Source: Polynucleobacter meluiroseus (lineage in GTDB: Bacteria > Pseudomonadota > Gammaproteobacteria > Burkholderiales > Burkholderiaceae). From it: a stretch of 64,000 nt of DNA. A program made the position numbers and the translations under genes. Positions 19,668 through 28,575 of the stretch are shown here, one piece after another. Below the pieces are notes generated by a model. It saw nothing but the letters and a program-made list of their open reading frames with translations, was not told the DNA's origin and did not search any database. The stretch is taken from contig CAMDUR010000007.1 in NCBI GenBank assembly GCA_945879115.1, forward strand, positions 25,613-89,612. The letters are read 5' to 3'. Position 1 is the stretch's first letter. The number at the start of each line of letters is the position of its first letter.

Positions 19668-20882
19668 GTGTTGAAAATTGAAACCTGGTGGTTGTTCGCC
19701 CTCCCTATTATTTTTGGCTTGGGGTGGATTGGCGCTCGTTGGGATATGCGTTTAGAAAAACGTGAAGATGAAATTGATCGCTTAGCTCAACAGAAATCTA
19801 CTTTTAAAGGCCTCAATTTATTACTCAATGAAGAGCCTGATAAAGCCATTGATGCTTTGGTGCAAATTGCTCAGCTAGACCCTGAGACAACTGAGTTGCA
19901 TTTCGCCTTAGGAAGCTTATTTCGTCGTCGTGGCGAAACAGAGCGGGCTATTCGAGTTCATCAGCATTTAGCAAGTAGTGAAGGTTTACCTTCAAGACAC
20001 CGAGATCATGCAGCTTATGAATTGGGCCGAGATTTTTTAAGGGCCGGTTTATTGGATAGAGCTGAAAGCTCTCTTTGCCAAGTAGGTAGCCATAGTAAAT
20101 ATGGTATTCCGGCTAAAGAAAGTCTTTTGGAGATGTATCAGATCGAAAAAGATTGGGCGCAAGCCATCAATTCTTCAGTAGAGTTAGAGGCGCTTCAGAA
20201 TAAAAGTCTGCATAAAGAAATAGCACACTTCAATTGTCAGTTGGCTGAAGAGGCTCTTCAGGCTAAAAAGAGCGATCAGGCCTTAGATTACATTCAACAA
20301 GCTATGGCAGCAGTTCCTAATCACCCTCGTGCCACGATCTTGATGGGGGATTGGTTGGTCACTCAAAATCAATTGCAAAAAGCCCTGGATACATGGTCTG
20401 AGATTGCAAAAAATCATGTGGCTTATTTAGCACTAGTGGCTGATCGTTGGATTGATGTACACAAAGCCCTTGGTAAGCCGCAAGAGGGTTTACAAGTCCT
20501 GATAGATGCTTTGGAAACACAAGCTGGTGGAGAGTTATTAGATATCACTTTCAAGCACGTCATGGCTATACAAGGAGTGTCCCAAGCAGAAGCCTTGATG
20601 ACGAGTGTCATGGACCACACACCCAGCTTAACCGCTATGGCTTTAAGAGCGCAAGCACGCCTGATGTTGGCTGAAGTTGCTCAAAATGACAAAACTGCCC
20701 AAGAGATAAAAGCTTCGTTGGGATTATTAAAACAAAGAACCAATTCTTTAGCCCGTTACACTTGTGGCAACTGTGGTTTTAGAGCAAGACGTTTTTATTG
20801 GCAATGTCCAGGTTGCAATTACTGGGAATCGTATTCACCAAGACGCGGCGAGGGTGCAGCTCCATCTGGACGCTCAATTTAA
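19668..20882 (+). CDS. lapB: Lipopolysaccharide assembly protein LapB (TPR and rubredoxin-type metal domain)
   Basis: LapB (YciM) anchors in the inner membrane and promotes FtsH degradation of LpxC, balancing LPS and phospholipid. The 404-residue protein has an N-terminal membrane helix (about 6-22) and a series of TPR repeats. The C-terminal YTCGNCGFRARRFYWQCPGC is the rubredoxin-like four-Cys metal site. The start is GTG 19668; TTG 19671 is also possible. It lies directly after lapA and before the heptose genes, so LPS regulation and LPS sugar supply sit together. Confidence 0.95.
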   Translation: MLKIETWWLFALPIIFGLGWIGARWDMRLEKREDEIDRLAQQKSTFKGLNLLLNEEPDKAIDALVQIAQLDPETTELHFALGSLFRRRGETERAIRVHQHLASSEGLPSRHRDHAAYELGRDFLRAGLLDRAESSLCQVGSHSKYGIPAKESLLEMYQIEKDWAQAINSSVELEALQNKSLHKEIAHFNCQLAEEALQAKKSDQALDYIQQAMAAVPNHPRATILMGDWLVTQNQLQKALDTWSEIAKNHVAYLALVADRWIDVHKALGKPQEGLQVLIDALETQAGGELLDITFKHVMAIQGVSQAEALMTSVMDHTPSLTAMALRAQARLMLAEVAQNDKTAQEIKASLGLLKQRTNSLARYTCGNCGFRARRFYWQCPGCNYWESYSPRRGEGAAPSGRSI

Positions 20883-20920
20883 TCAGGCTATCAACTTCAA
20901 GTTATTAGAAAATATAGATC

Positions 20921-21862
20921 ATGGACATCCAATTATCTGCAACTGATATTCAAAAATTTCGCCAAGCTAGATTGCTAGTTGTGGGGGATGTTATGTTGGA
21001 TCGTTATTGGTTTGGTGATACTGAAAGAATTTCCCCTGAAGCCCCAGTACCTGTTGTCCATGTTAGCAAGGTCGATGAGCGCTTAGGTGGCGCTGCCAAC
21101 GTCGCACGCAATGCAGCCAGTATGGGTGCTCAGATATCGATCTTAGGTGTTGTTGGTGATGATGAGCCGGGAAGACGAATTGAAGAATTACTCAAAGCCC
21201 AGAGTGTGAAGAGCTTCTTACAAAGAGATGCCAGCCTGCCTACAACCGTTAAATTAAGGGTCGTCGCACGCCAACAACAATTAATACGTTTAGATTTTGA
21301 GCAGGCACCGACCCATGAAGCGTTACTCAATAAATTAGAACAATTTCAGTCATTATTAAAAGATGTAGATGCCGTTATTTTCTCTGACTACGGTAAGGGT
21401 GGTTTAACGCACGTCACTCAAATGATTGCTGCTGCAAGAGCTGCCGGTAAAGTGGTATTGGTTGATCCAAAAGGTGATGAATACAGTAAATATCAAGGGG
21501 CATCCATCATTACTCCTAATCGTTCTGAGTTAAGGCAGGTCATTGGTCGCTGGAAGGATGAGGCTGAGTTAACTCTTAAGGCGCAAGAATTAAGAGAGCA
21601 ACTAAAACTCGATGCACTCTTGTTAACAAGATCTGAAGAGGGCATGAGTTTATTTACGGCTGCTGGCGTTGAACACGTTAAAGCAGTTGCCCGTGAAGTA
21701 TTTGATGTGTCAGGTGCTGGTGATACAGTCATTGCGACGATGGCAGTAGCACTGGCTGCGAAGTGGCCTGCTGGCCAAGCGATGAAGCTGGCTAATAAAG
21801 CAGGTGGTATCGTAGTTGGTAAATTGGGTACAGCAACAGTCTCTTTAGAGGAATTGCAATGA
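20921..21862 (+). CDS. rfaE1: D-glycero-beta-D-manno-heptose-7-phosphate kinase
   Basis: This enzyme phosphorylates heptose-7-phosphate at O-1 on the way to ADP-heptose for the LPS inner core. The 313-residue protein is a PfkB/ribokinase-family kinase with [35 protein letters not shown] and the catalytic DVSGAGDTV, where Asp is the base. It is only the kinase half of E. coli HldE, so the adenylyltransferase (RfaE2/HldC) must be a separate gene, as is usual in betaproteobacteria. The stop overlaps hldD by 4 bp. Confidence 0.95.
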   Translation: MDIQLSATDIQKFRQARLLVVGDVMLDRYWFGDTERISPEAPVPVVHVSKVDERLGGAANVARNAASMGAQISILGVVGDDEPGRRIEELLKAQSVKSFLQRDASLPTTVKLRVVARQQQLIRLDFEQAPTHEALLNKLEQFQSLLKDVDAVIFSDYGKGGLTHVTQMIAAARAAGKVVLVDPKGDEYSKYQGASIITPNRSELRQVIGRWKDEAELTLKAQELREQLKLDALLLTRSEEGMSLFTAAGVEHVKAVAREVFDVSGAGDTVIATMAVALAAKWPAGQAMKLANKAGGIVVGKLGTATVSLEELQ

Positions 21863-22878
21863 CGTATATCGTAACTGGTGCAGCTGGATTTATTGGAGCA
21901 AACATTGTCCAGGCGCTCAATCTGCGCGGCATTAAAAATGTGATTGCGGTTGACGAATTAAAGCCTGCTGATAAATATCGCAATCTTGCTGATTTAGAGA
22001 TTTCTGATTACTTAGATAAGTCTGAATTTGTTGAAGCGTTTGCTAGGGGTAAGTTTGGCAAAGTAGAAGCCATCTTTCATGAGGGCGCTTGCTCTGACAC
22101 CATGGAAACTGATGGTCAATACATGATGGCTAATAACTATCGCTACTCAATAGATTTATTAGATATCTGTACCTCTCAAAGAGTACCGTTTTTATATGCC
22201 TCTTCAGCAGCTACTTATGGTGGCTCAGACATATTTAAAGAAAATCGCGAGTACGAAAAACCGCTGAATGTTTACGGCTATTCTAAGTTTCTATTTGATC
22301 AAGTTGTGCGACAACGTATTGCAGAAGAGCAAACATCAGCCCAAGTCGTAGGATTCCGTTATTTCAATGTATACGGTCCCCGTGAGTCTCACAAGGGACG
22401 CATGGCTTCGGTTGCATTCCATCACTATCACCAATTCTTAGAGTCTGGCACTGTCAAACTATTCGGTGAATATGGTGGATATGCTGAAGGTGAGCAAAAA
22501 AGAGACTTTGTATCTGTGGAAGATGTTGTTAAAGTCAATTTATTCTTTCAAGAGAACCCAGACAAGAGTGGTATTTTTAACTTAGGTACGGGTCGAGCAC
22601 AGCCTTTTAATGATGTTGCAAGATCAGTGATCAATTCTTTAAGAGCGCACAAAGGTGAAAAAGAATTTTCATTGCACGAGTTGGTCGATGAACACTTAAT
22701 TGAGTACATGGCTTTCCCGGATGCATTAAGAGGGAAGTACCAGTCATTCACTCAAGCTGATTTAACCCAATTAAGGGCTGCAGGATATACAGCAGACTTC
22801 TTAACGGTTGAGCAGGGCGTCAGAAAATACATCAATTGGTTGTCAGATAATTCTGATTTTTTAGCTCAACCTATTTAA
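21859..22878 (+). CDS. hldD: ADP-L-glycero-D-manno-heptose-6-epimerase
   Basis: HldD epimerises ADP-D,D-heptose to ADP-L,D-heptose, the direct donor for LPS core. The 339-residue extended SDR protein has [16 protein letters not shown] at the N-terminus for NADP binding, SSAATYGG, and the catalytic YGYSK Tyr-Lys pair. The substrate lid [14 protein letters not shown] is typical. It overlaps rfaE1 by 4 bp and is the last gene before a strong terminator, closing the rightward block that began at gyrA. Confidence 0.96.
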   Translation: MTYIVTGAAGFIGANIVQALNLRGIKNVIAVDELKPADKYRNLADLEISDYLDKSEFVEAFARGKFGKVEAIFHEGACSDTMETDGQYMMANNYRYSIDLLDICTSQRVPFLYASSAATYGGSDIFKENREYEKPLNVYGYSKFLFDQVVRQRIAEEQTSAQVVGFRYFNVYGPRESHKGRMASVAFHHYHQFLESGTVKLFGEYGGYAEGEQKRDFVSVEDVVKVNLFFQENPDKSGIFNLGTGRAQPFNDVARSVINSLRAHKGEKEFSLHELVDEHLIEYMAFPDALRGKYQSFTQADLTQLRAAGYTADFLTVEQGVRKYINWLSDNSDFLAQPI

Positions 22879-22920
22879 GCGTTAATTTTTGTCAACTATC
22901 ACGTTGACTCCACGTTAAAC

Positions 22921-22950
22921 AAAAGCCTCATCATTTCGATGGGGCTTTTT
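22921..22950 (+). terminator. Intrinsic terminator after hldD
   Basis: AAAAGCCTCATC (22921-22932) pairs with GATGGGGCTTTT (22938-22949) with one T-G wobble and a 5-base loop, and ends in T bases. Confidence 0.88.
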
Positions 22951-22967
22951 ACTTTATGAGGAGTTAT

Positions 22968-23417
22968 ATGTTGTCAAATTTATTGTTTAAAACAGTTAAA
23001 GTTTTTCTTGGTGCTATTCTTGGTTTAGCTATGTTGATGGGCCAGGCCCATGCAGCTGTTGAGGTGAACTCAGCCGATCAGACTGCTTTAGAGTCGGTTA
23101 GAGGTTTAGGACCTTCCAAAGCTAAAGCCATTCTTGCTGAAAGGAAAAAGAATGGTCCCTTCAAAGATTCTAATGACTTGCATACCCGCGTTAAAGGCAT
23201 TGGTGAAAAAACAGTTGAACGTTTGATGAGCAATGGATTAACAGTTAATAGTAAGAGTTCTGCCTCTAATCAAGAACCTAAAAGAGATCTCAAAAAAGAA
23301 AGCAAAAAAGAAAACACCAAGGAAGGCGCAAAGGAAAAGACCCCTCGAAGAAGCAATAAAGAAAAAAGTGAATCTGGCGAAGTCAGTAAAGCCAAAAAGA
23401 CAAAAGAAACAAAATAA
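22968..23417 (+). CDS. ComEA-like secreted helix-hairpin-helix protein with basic tail
   Basis: This 149-residue protein has a signal peptide (about 1-30, ending AHA). Two helix-hairpin-helix motifs follow (VNSADQTALESVRGLGPSKA and DLHTRVKGIGEKTVERLM), as in the DNA-receptor ComEA. The last 50 residues are a low-complexity Lys/Glu/Ser tail with many KK and KE pairs, a feature not part of minimal ComEA. ATG 22968 is chosen over ATG 22956 because GAGGAG stands 4 bases before it. A role in binding incoming DNA in the periplasm is suggested, but no other competence gene is near. Confidence 0.8.
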   Translation: MLSNLLFKTVKVFLGAILGLAMLMGQAHAAVEVNSADQTALESVRGLGPSKAKAILAERKKNGPFKDSNDLHTRVKGIGEKTVERLMSNGLTVNSKSSASNQEPKRDLKKESKKENTKEGAKEKTPRRSNKEKSESGEVSKAKKTKETK

Positions 23418-23449
23418 GCCCAGCTAATTAGTTACTGATCTTTTTATAA

Positions 23450-23494
23450 GACATATGTCGGTGATTGAAATACATTAAGATACTGACATATGTC
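23450..23494 (+). repeat. Duplicated 10-bp palindrome overlapping the cysM start
   Basis: GACATATGTC is present at 23450-23459 and again at 23485-23494, with 35 bp between equivalent positions. The second copy includes the cysM start codon (ATG 23490). The arrangement looks like a paired operator site; the binding protein is unknown. Confidence 0.6.
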
Positions 23495-24407
23495 TACAAA
23501 TCATCCTAACTACCCCACAATTGCCCAAACAGTTGGTCACACGCCGCTTGTTCGCTTGCAAAGAATTCCTGGTGCGGGTAATACTGAAAGAAACAACATC
23601 ATATTAGGTAAGCTAGAGGGTAATAATCCCGCCGGCTCTGTCAAAGATCGTCCTGCTTTATCCATGTTCATGCGTGCTGAGGCCAGGGGCGACATCAAGC
23701 CTGGTGATACATTAATTGAGGCAACCAGTGGCAACACTGGCATTGCGCTAGCTATGGTTGCCGCCATACTTGGTTACAAAATGATTTTGGTCATGCCAGA
23801 AAATCAAAGTATTGAACGTCGTCAAAGTATGGCTGCTTATGGTGCTGAGTTGATTTTGGTGCCATCAAAGGGAGGCATGGAGTACGCTAGAGACTATGCC
23901 ACTCAACTTCAAAAAGAAGGTAAGGGCATCATCCTTGATCAATTTGCAAACAAGGATAACCCCCTTGCTCATATTGAATCAACTGGCCCTGAGATCTGGG
24001 ATGATACCCAAGGTCAAATCACTCACTTTGTTTCATCGATGGGAACCACGGGCACCATTACAGGTGTGTCTATCTATTTAAAAGAAAAGAATCCGCTGAT
24101 CCAGATCATTGGTGCGCAACCGGAAGATGGTTCTCAAATCCCTGGCATCCGTAAATGGTCTCCCGAATACATACCAAAAATCTATGCAGACGCTAAGGTC
24201 GATCGCATTGAATATGTCAGCCAAGCAGCTGCTGAAGATATGGCAAGACGATTAGCTAGAGAAGAAGGTATCTTCTGCGGAATCTCTGCGGCAGGGGCAT
24301 TGGTTGTCGCCCTGCGTGTGGCTGAGCGGATTGAGAACGCAACGATTGTCTTTATTGTTTGTGATCGAGGTGACCGTTATCTCTCCACGGGAGTTTTCCC
24401 AGCTTAA
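23490..24407 (+). CDS. cysM: O-acetylserine sulfhydrylase B (cysteine synthase CysM)
   Basis: CysM makes cysteine (or S-sulfocysteine) from O-acetylserine and sulfide (or thiosulfate). The 305-residue protein has the PLP lysine K52 in NPAGSVKDRPA, the TSGNTG loop (79-84), and the glycine-rich SSMGTTGTITGVSIYLK phosphate-binding loop. Its length and GAQPEDGSQIPGIRKW place it with CysM rather than the longer CysK. The upstream region carries a duplicated palindrome whose second copy spans the start codon. Its stop overlaps the convergent mltB stop by 4 bp. Confidence 0.94.
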   Translation: MSTNHPNYPTIAQTVGHTPLVRLQRIPGAGNTERNNIILGKLEGNNPAGSVKDRPALSMFMRAEARGDIKPGDTLIEATSGNTGIALAMVAAILGYKMILVMPENQSIERRQSMAAYGAELILVPSKGGMEYARDYATQLQKEGKGIILDQFANKDNPLAHIESTGPEIWDDTQGQITHFVSSMGTTGTITGVSIYLKEKNPLIQIIGAQPEDGSQIPGIRKWSPEYIPKIYADAKVDRIEYVSQAAAEDMARRLAREEGIFCGISAAGALVVALRVAERIENATIVFIVCDRGDRYLSTGVFPA

Positions 24408-25678
24408 GTAGCCTGCGTTGCAGGCTTCTTTTTTGTTTTATTCTTGGGGTTACTTTTTTTAGTGGGCTTATTTTTCTTTTTGGCACTTGTCTCATTGATG
24501 GGCATCTCACCCCTTAAGACTTCTGCAAATTCTGCTACTGACTGTGCATAAAAGAAACTTCGGTTGTATTCACAAATAGCAATAAAGTTTCTTAGGCCAA
24601 CAACATACCTAACATCAGTGCCGCCATCATTACCTGGGATTGGTAAATCAACGATCAAACTAGGAGTGTCATTGGGTAAGTCAGTTTTATCAATAATATT
24701 TTTGGTAACTAAATCGCCTAATTGAAGTTTAGCCACAGGTGCGCCATCAGCTAGTTGCTTTGCAGACACAGAAGCTTCTTCATCATCTTTTAAATCAAAA
24801 TAAACAGGCTCTCCATTAACCCAGCCATGTTCTTTTAGAAAGTTAGCAACGCTAGCAATAGCATCTTCAGGTGAATTGCGAAGATCAATCTTGCCATCCT
24901 GATCTCCATCAACAGCAAATCTTAAAATACTTCCAGGCATAAACTGTGGCAAACCAATGGCGCCTGCATACGAACCACTTTGAGTGAGACATTTTTTAAA
25001 AGCAACTGCTTTTGAATTCTCTTTCCAGCAAAGAACGACTAAATCTTCGAGTTGATTCTTAAATAATGTTTCGCGTGTTTTCTTATTAGGAGTTTCTGGA
25101 TAACTAAATCCAAGAGTCAGCAAGGTATCTCTGACCGAAAAGCTTCCCATATTTCTGCCATAAATAGTTTCTACTCCAATAATGGAAACAATGATCTCTC
25201 CAGGGATGCCAGTTTTATCTGATGTTTTCTGAATAAAATCTTGATGCTTTTTCCAGAATTGCTGTCCCGCAGCAAACCTTCTAGGTTCGATGAATCGGCT
25301 TCGATACACTTTCCAGTTTTTCTGAAAGCCAGGAGCGGGAGGTAAAACTAATTTTTTGACGCTGGGGACAGTTTTAGCATCCTGAAAAGCACTCTGTAAG
25401 TCAGCTAGTGGAATATGATGTCGAAGAGCTAACTGCTCTAAAAAAGGCTTTAAAGATTCTGGTTTTTCTTCGGATTCAATAATAAGGGTGGGCTGACTAT
25501 TGGGCTGACTATTAGGCTGACTATTAGGCCCAGTATTCTCTGTTGTTGAACTTGTTTGTATGCTTGGAAGATTGGCGCAGGCTGATAGAAAACTCACAGT
25601 CAATACCAAAAAGAAAGCTCTTTTGTATTGGAGAGCTAGTATCAGATCAAAAGTTAAATGGGTAAGAGTTTTAAGCAA
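24404..25678 (-). CDS. mltB: Membrane-bound lytic murein transglycosylase B
   Basis: MltB cleaves peptidoglycan strands to 1,6-anhydromuropeptides at the inner leaflet of the outer membrane. The 424-residue protein has a lipoprotein signal with lipobox LSAC (Cys34). A Gln/Asn/Pro/Ser repeat linker follows, then a catalytic domain with Glu170 in IIGVETIYGRN, and later AIGLPQFMPGS. The first 20 residues before the signal core are long, so a later start is possible. The C-terminus is a Lys/Asn/Thr-rich tail, probably unstructured. It is convergent with cysM and diverges from the deacetylase-like gene. Confidence 0.93.
   Translation of the reverse strand: MLKTLTHLTFDLILALQYKRAFFLVLTVSFLSACANLPSIQTSSTTENTGPNSQPNSQPNSQPTLIIESEEKPESLKPFLEQLALRHHIPLADLQSAFQDAKTVPSVKKLVLPPAPGFQKNWKVYRSRFIEPRRFAAGQQFWKKHQDFIQKTSDKTGIPGEIIVSIIGVETIYGRNMGSFSVRDTLLTLGFSYPETPNKKTRETLFKNQLEDLVVLCWKENSKAVAFKKCLTQSGSYAGAIGLPQFMPGSILRFAVDGDQDGKIDLRNSPEDAIASVANFLKEHGWVNGEPVYFDLKDDEEASVSAKQLADGAPVAKLQLGDLVTKNIIDKTDLPNDTPSLIVDLPIPGNDGGTDVRYVVGLRNFIAICEYNRSFFYAQSVAEFAEVLRGEMPINETSAKKKNKPTKKSNPKNKTKKKPATQAT
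25491..25526 (-). repeat. 12-bp tandem repeat in mltB
   Basis: Three copies of GGCTGACTATTR (25491-25502, 25503-25514, 25515-25526; plus strand) encode the N-S-Q-P repeats behind the lipid anchor of MltB. Copy number changes would alter tether length without a frameshift. Confidence 0.88.
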
Positions 25679-25769
25679 TGTATTTATTAGAATTAGTTGA
25701 ATGATGTTGAGTAGAAAAATATTACCTTAAGTAGACCGAGTAATTATCCACCGATTTTTTCAGATTGAT

Positions 25770-26693
25770 ATGAGTACTGCATACATAAGTCACTTAGATT
25801 GTTTACAACACGAGATGGGGCAACACCATCCGGAATGTCCTGAGCGTTTACAAGCTATAGAAGACCAATTAATCTTAAGTCGGATTGATTATTTTTTTAC
25901 TCGTATTTCTCCTCCGCTAGCAACTGAAGATCAGTTAGCCTTAATTCATACTCAAGAGCATATTCAGCGCATTAAAGCCTTGTCACCCAAAGAGGGATAT
26001 TCAAGTATTGATGGGGATACCAATATGAACCCTCACACTTGGAATGCAGCCCTTCGCTCTGCTGGCGGCGCAATTGCTGCGGTGGATGCAGTCATGCGAG
26101 GTGAAGTAAAAAATGCATTTACCTGTTTAAGGCCCCCTGGGCACCATGCTGAACCTGACCAGGCCATGGGCTTTTGTTTTTTTAATAATATTGCCATTGC
26201 AGCTAAACATGCTATGGAGCAGTACGGCCTTGAGCGTGTCGCAATTGTTGATTTTGATGTGCATCACGGTAATGGCACTGAAGCAGCATTTAAGGATGAT
26301 CCGAGAGTATTAATGTGTAGCTACTTCCAGCATCCCTTTTACCCCTATACAAAAACAAATCCCAATCTCCCTAATATGCTAAATGTGCCACTACCTGCCT
26401 ATTCAGCAGGTCAGGCAGTTCGAGAAGTGATTGAGCTCCAATGGCTACCTCGTTTAAGAGAATTTAAGCCTCAGTTTATTTTTATATCAGCTGGATTTGA
26501 CGCCCATCGTGAAGATGATATGGGTCAGATGGGCTTAGTAGAGGCAGATTACGCTTGGATGACTCGTCAATTGATGATTATCGCTAAGGAAACTGCCGAG
26601 GGTCGAATCGTTAGTTGTTTAGAAGGGGGTTACAACCTGTCAGCCCTTGCGCGTAGCGTGGTCGCTCACCTGAAAGAATTGGCAGACCTTTAA
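25770..26693 (+). CDS. Histone deacetylase-family (class II-like) amidohydrolase
   Basis: This 307-residue zinc hydrolase is related to histone deacetylases, acetoin-utilisation AcuC and acetylpolyamine amidohydrolase. It contains LRPPGHHAEPDQAMGFCFFNN (the His-His active-site pair) and IVDFDVHHGNGTEAAF, with Asp and His zinc ligands. FISAGFDAHREDDMGQM supplies the third, Asp, ligand. Substrates in bacteria include acetylated lysine or polyamines; none can be assigned here. It sits alone between mltB and the etf operon, with 177 bp after it. Confidence 0.88.
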   Translation: MSTAYISHLDCLQHEMGQHHPECPERLQAIEDQLILSRIDYFFTRISPPLATEDQLALIHTQEHIQRIKALSPKEGYSSIDGDTNMNPHTWNAALRSAGGAIAAVDAVMRGEVKNAFTCLRPPGHHAEPDQAMGFCFFNNIAIAAKHAMEQYGLERVAIVDFDVHHGNGTEAAFKDDPRVLMCSYFQHPFYPYTKTNPNLPNMLNVPLPAYSAGQAVREVIELQWLPRLREFKPQFIFISAGFDAHREDDMGQMGLVEADYAWMTRQLMIIAKETAEGRIVSCLEGGYNLSALARSVVAHLKELADL

Positions 26694-26870
26694 CCCTGTT
26701 TAGCCTCAACTAATTTTTATTGCATATGTTATAAAATAACGACTTACATGCTTTATTTGTTTTTAAAAAGAATTCCAATATCAATTAATATGTCACTTAA
26801 GTGATAGTTAATTGACTCGTATTGAAGTTACCATTGATTAATATACAGCCCCAAGTAACTGGATCAACCT

Positions 26871-27620
26871 ATGAAAATTTTAGTCGCTGTTAAGCGGGTT
26901 ATAGATTACAACGTCAAGATTCGCATCAAATCTGATCATTCAGGTGTTGAGACTGCCAATGTGAAGATGAGCATGAATCCCTTTGATGAAATTGCTGTTG
27001 AAGAAGCTGTTCGTCTCAAAGAAGCCGGTATTGCAACTGAAGTCATTGCTGTTTCTTGCGGCCTCACTCAAAGTCAGGAAACACTCAGAACGGCGATGGC
27101 TATCGGTGCTGATAGAGGTATTTTGCTTGAAACAGAAGTTGAACTTCAACCTTTGGCAGTTGCTAAGCTCTTAAAAGCGATCGTTGATAAAGAGCAACCA
27201 GATTTGATCTTCTTGGGTAAGCAAGCAATTGATGACGATAGCAACCAAACAGGGCAAATGTTGGCGGCTCTGCTCAATTTGCCTCAAGCGACTTTCGCTT
27301 CTAAAGTTCAAGTTTCTGATGGCAAAGTGACTGTTACGCGTGAGGTGGATGGTGGTTTAGAGACCTTATCTCTTACCCTACCTGCAGTGATAACCACGGA
27401 TCTTCGCTTGAATGAACCGCGTTATGCCACGCTTCCCAACATCATGAAGGCCAAGAAAAAGCCTCTTGAAATCCTTAAACCAGAAGATCTTGGTGTGGAT
27501 ATTGCCCCTCGAATGAAAACATTAAAAGTGATGGAGCCACCAACTCGTAAAGCTGGAGTTATGGTGCCTGATATAAAAACGCTGATCGAAAAACTTAAAA
27601 ATGAAGCGAAGGTGATTTAA
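26871..27620 (+). CDS. etfB: Electron transfer flavoprotein subunit beta
   Basis: EtfB holds the AMP and, with EtfA, accepts electrons from acyl-CoA dehydrogenases and passes them to ETF-ubiquinone oxidoreductase. The 249-residue protein begins [19 protein letters not shown] and contains [17 protein letters not shown] and [17 protein letters not shown], all EtfB hallmarks. It is immediately followed by etfA with no gap. The 177-bp upstream region is AT-rich and should carry the promoter for this operon. Confidence 0.97.
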   Translation: MKILVAVKRVIDYNVKIRIKSDHSGVETANVKMSMNPFDEIAVEEAVRLKEAGIATEVIAVSCGLTQSQETLRTAMAIGADRGILLETEVELQPLAVAKLLKAIVDKEQPDLIFLGKQAIDDDSNQTGQMLAALLNLPQATFASKVQVSDGKVTVTREVDGGLETLSLTLPAVITTDLRLNEPRYATLPNIMKAKKKPLEILKPEDLGVDIAPRMKTLKVMEPPTRKAGVMVPDIKTLIEKLKNEAKVI

Positions 27621-28556
27621 ATGACTTGTTTGGTAATAGCAGAGCACAATCACCAGGTGTTACATGTCGCATCACTTAATGCTATTGCTGCTGCGTTGTT
27701 GTGCGGTGGTGATGTTCATGTTTTGGTATCTGGCCATCATGCTGGTGAGGTTGCAATAGCGGCTTCAAAAGTTTCTGGTGTGACAAAGGTCATTCATGCA
27801 GATGCGCCGCATTTAGAGAATCATCTGGCTGAAAATTTGGCTGAACAAATTCTGACACTTGCACCTAACTACACTCATATTTTGGCACCTTCAACTGCGA
27901 TAGGTAAGAATGTTTTACCGCGTGTTGCCGCTAAATTAGATGTTGCTCAAATATCAGATGTTACAAAAGTGATTACAAGTGATACTTTTGAACGCCCTAT
28001 ATATGCTGGAAATGCCATTGCAACTATTCAGTCAATGGACGCCATAAAAGTTATCACAGTTCGAACCACGAGTTTTGATCCAGCTCCTGCTACTGGAGGT
28101 TCTGCAAGTATTGAAACTTGTTTGGCAGTTGCTAACAATAGCCAATCAGGTTTTGTCAATCGCGAAATCAGCAAATTAAGTCGGCCTGAATTATCTGCCG
28201 CGAAAATTGTGGTGTCTGGTGGCAGGGCTTTGGGTTCAGGTGAGCAATACGAATCAATCTTAGGTGCGTTAGCCGATAAACTTGGTGCTGCCATGGGGGC
28301 TTCTCGGGCTGCTGTTGATGCAGGATACGCGCCCAATGATTATCAAGTTGGCCAAACTGGAAAAATTGTAGCTCCCGAGCTTTATATTGCCATTGGAATT
28401 TCGGGCGCCATTCAGCATCTAGCGGGTATGAAAGATTCTAAAGTGATTGTCGCTATCAATAAAGACCCTGAAGCTGCAATTTTTAGTGTCGCTGATTACG
28501 GATTAGTTGCTGATTTATTTACAGCAGTTCCCGAATTAATTGCAGAACTAGGTTAA
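27621..28556 (+). CDS. etfA: Electron transfer flavoprotein subunit alpha
   Basis: EtfA binds the FAD of the ETF heterodimer. The 311-residue protein has the C-terminal FAD domain with VVSGGRALGSGEQYE, GASRAAVDAGYAPNDYQVGQTGK and YIAIGISGAIQHLAGM, which closely match the EtfA signature. The N-terminal half carries the alpha/beta fold shared with EtfB. It lies directly after etfB and 19 bp before an acyl-CoA dehydrogenase gene, its likely electron donor. Confidence 0.97.
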   Translation: MTCLVIAEHNHQVLHVASLNAIAAALLCGGDVHVLVSGHHAGEVAIAASKVSGVTKVIHADAPHLENHLAENLAEQILTLAPNYTHILAPSTAIGKNVLPRVAAKLDVAQISDVTKVITSDTFERPIYAGNAIATIQSMDAIKVITVRTTSFDPAPATGGSASIETCLAVANNSQSGFVNREISKLSRPELSAAKIVVSGGRALGSGEQYESILGALADKLGAAMGASRAAVDAGYAPNDYQVGQTGKIVAPELYIAIGISGAIQHLAGMKDSKVIVAINKDPEAAIFSVADYGLVADLFTAVPELIAELG

Positions 28557-28575
28557 TCCTTTTTTAAGGCATCAA

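Noticed and set aside
25491..25526. CRISPR-like repeat array
   Set aside because: The units are contiguous with no spacers and are in frame within mltB, so they are a coding tandem repeat.
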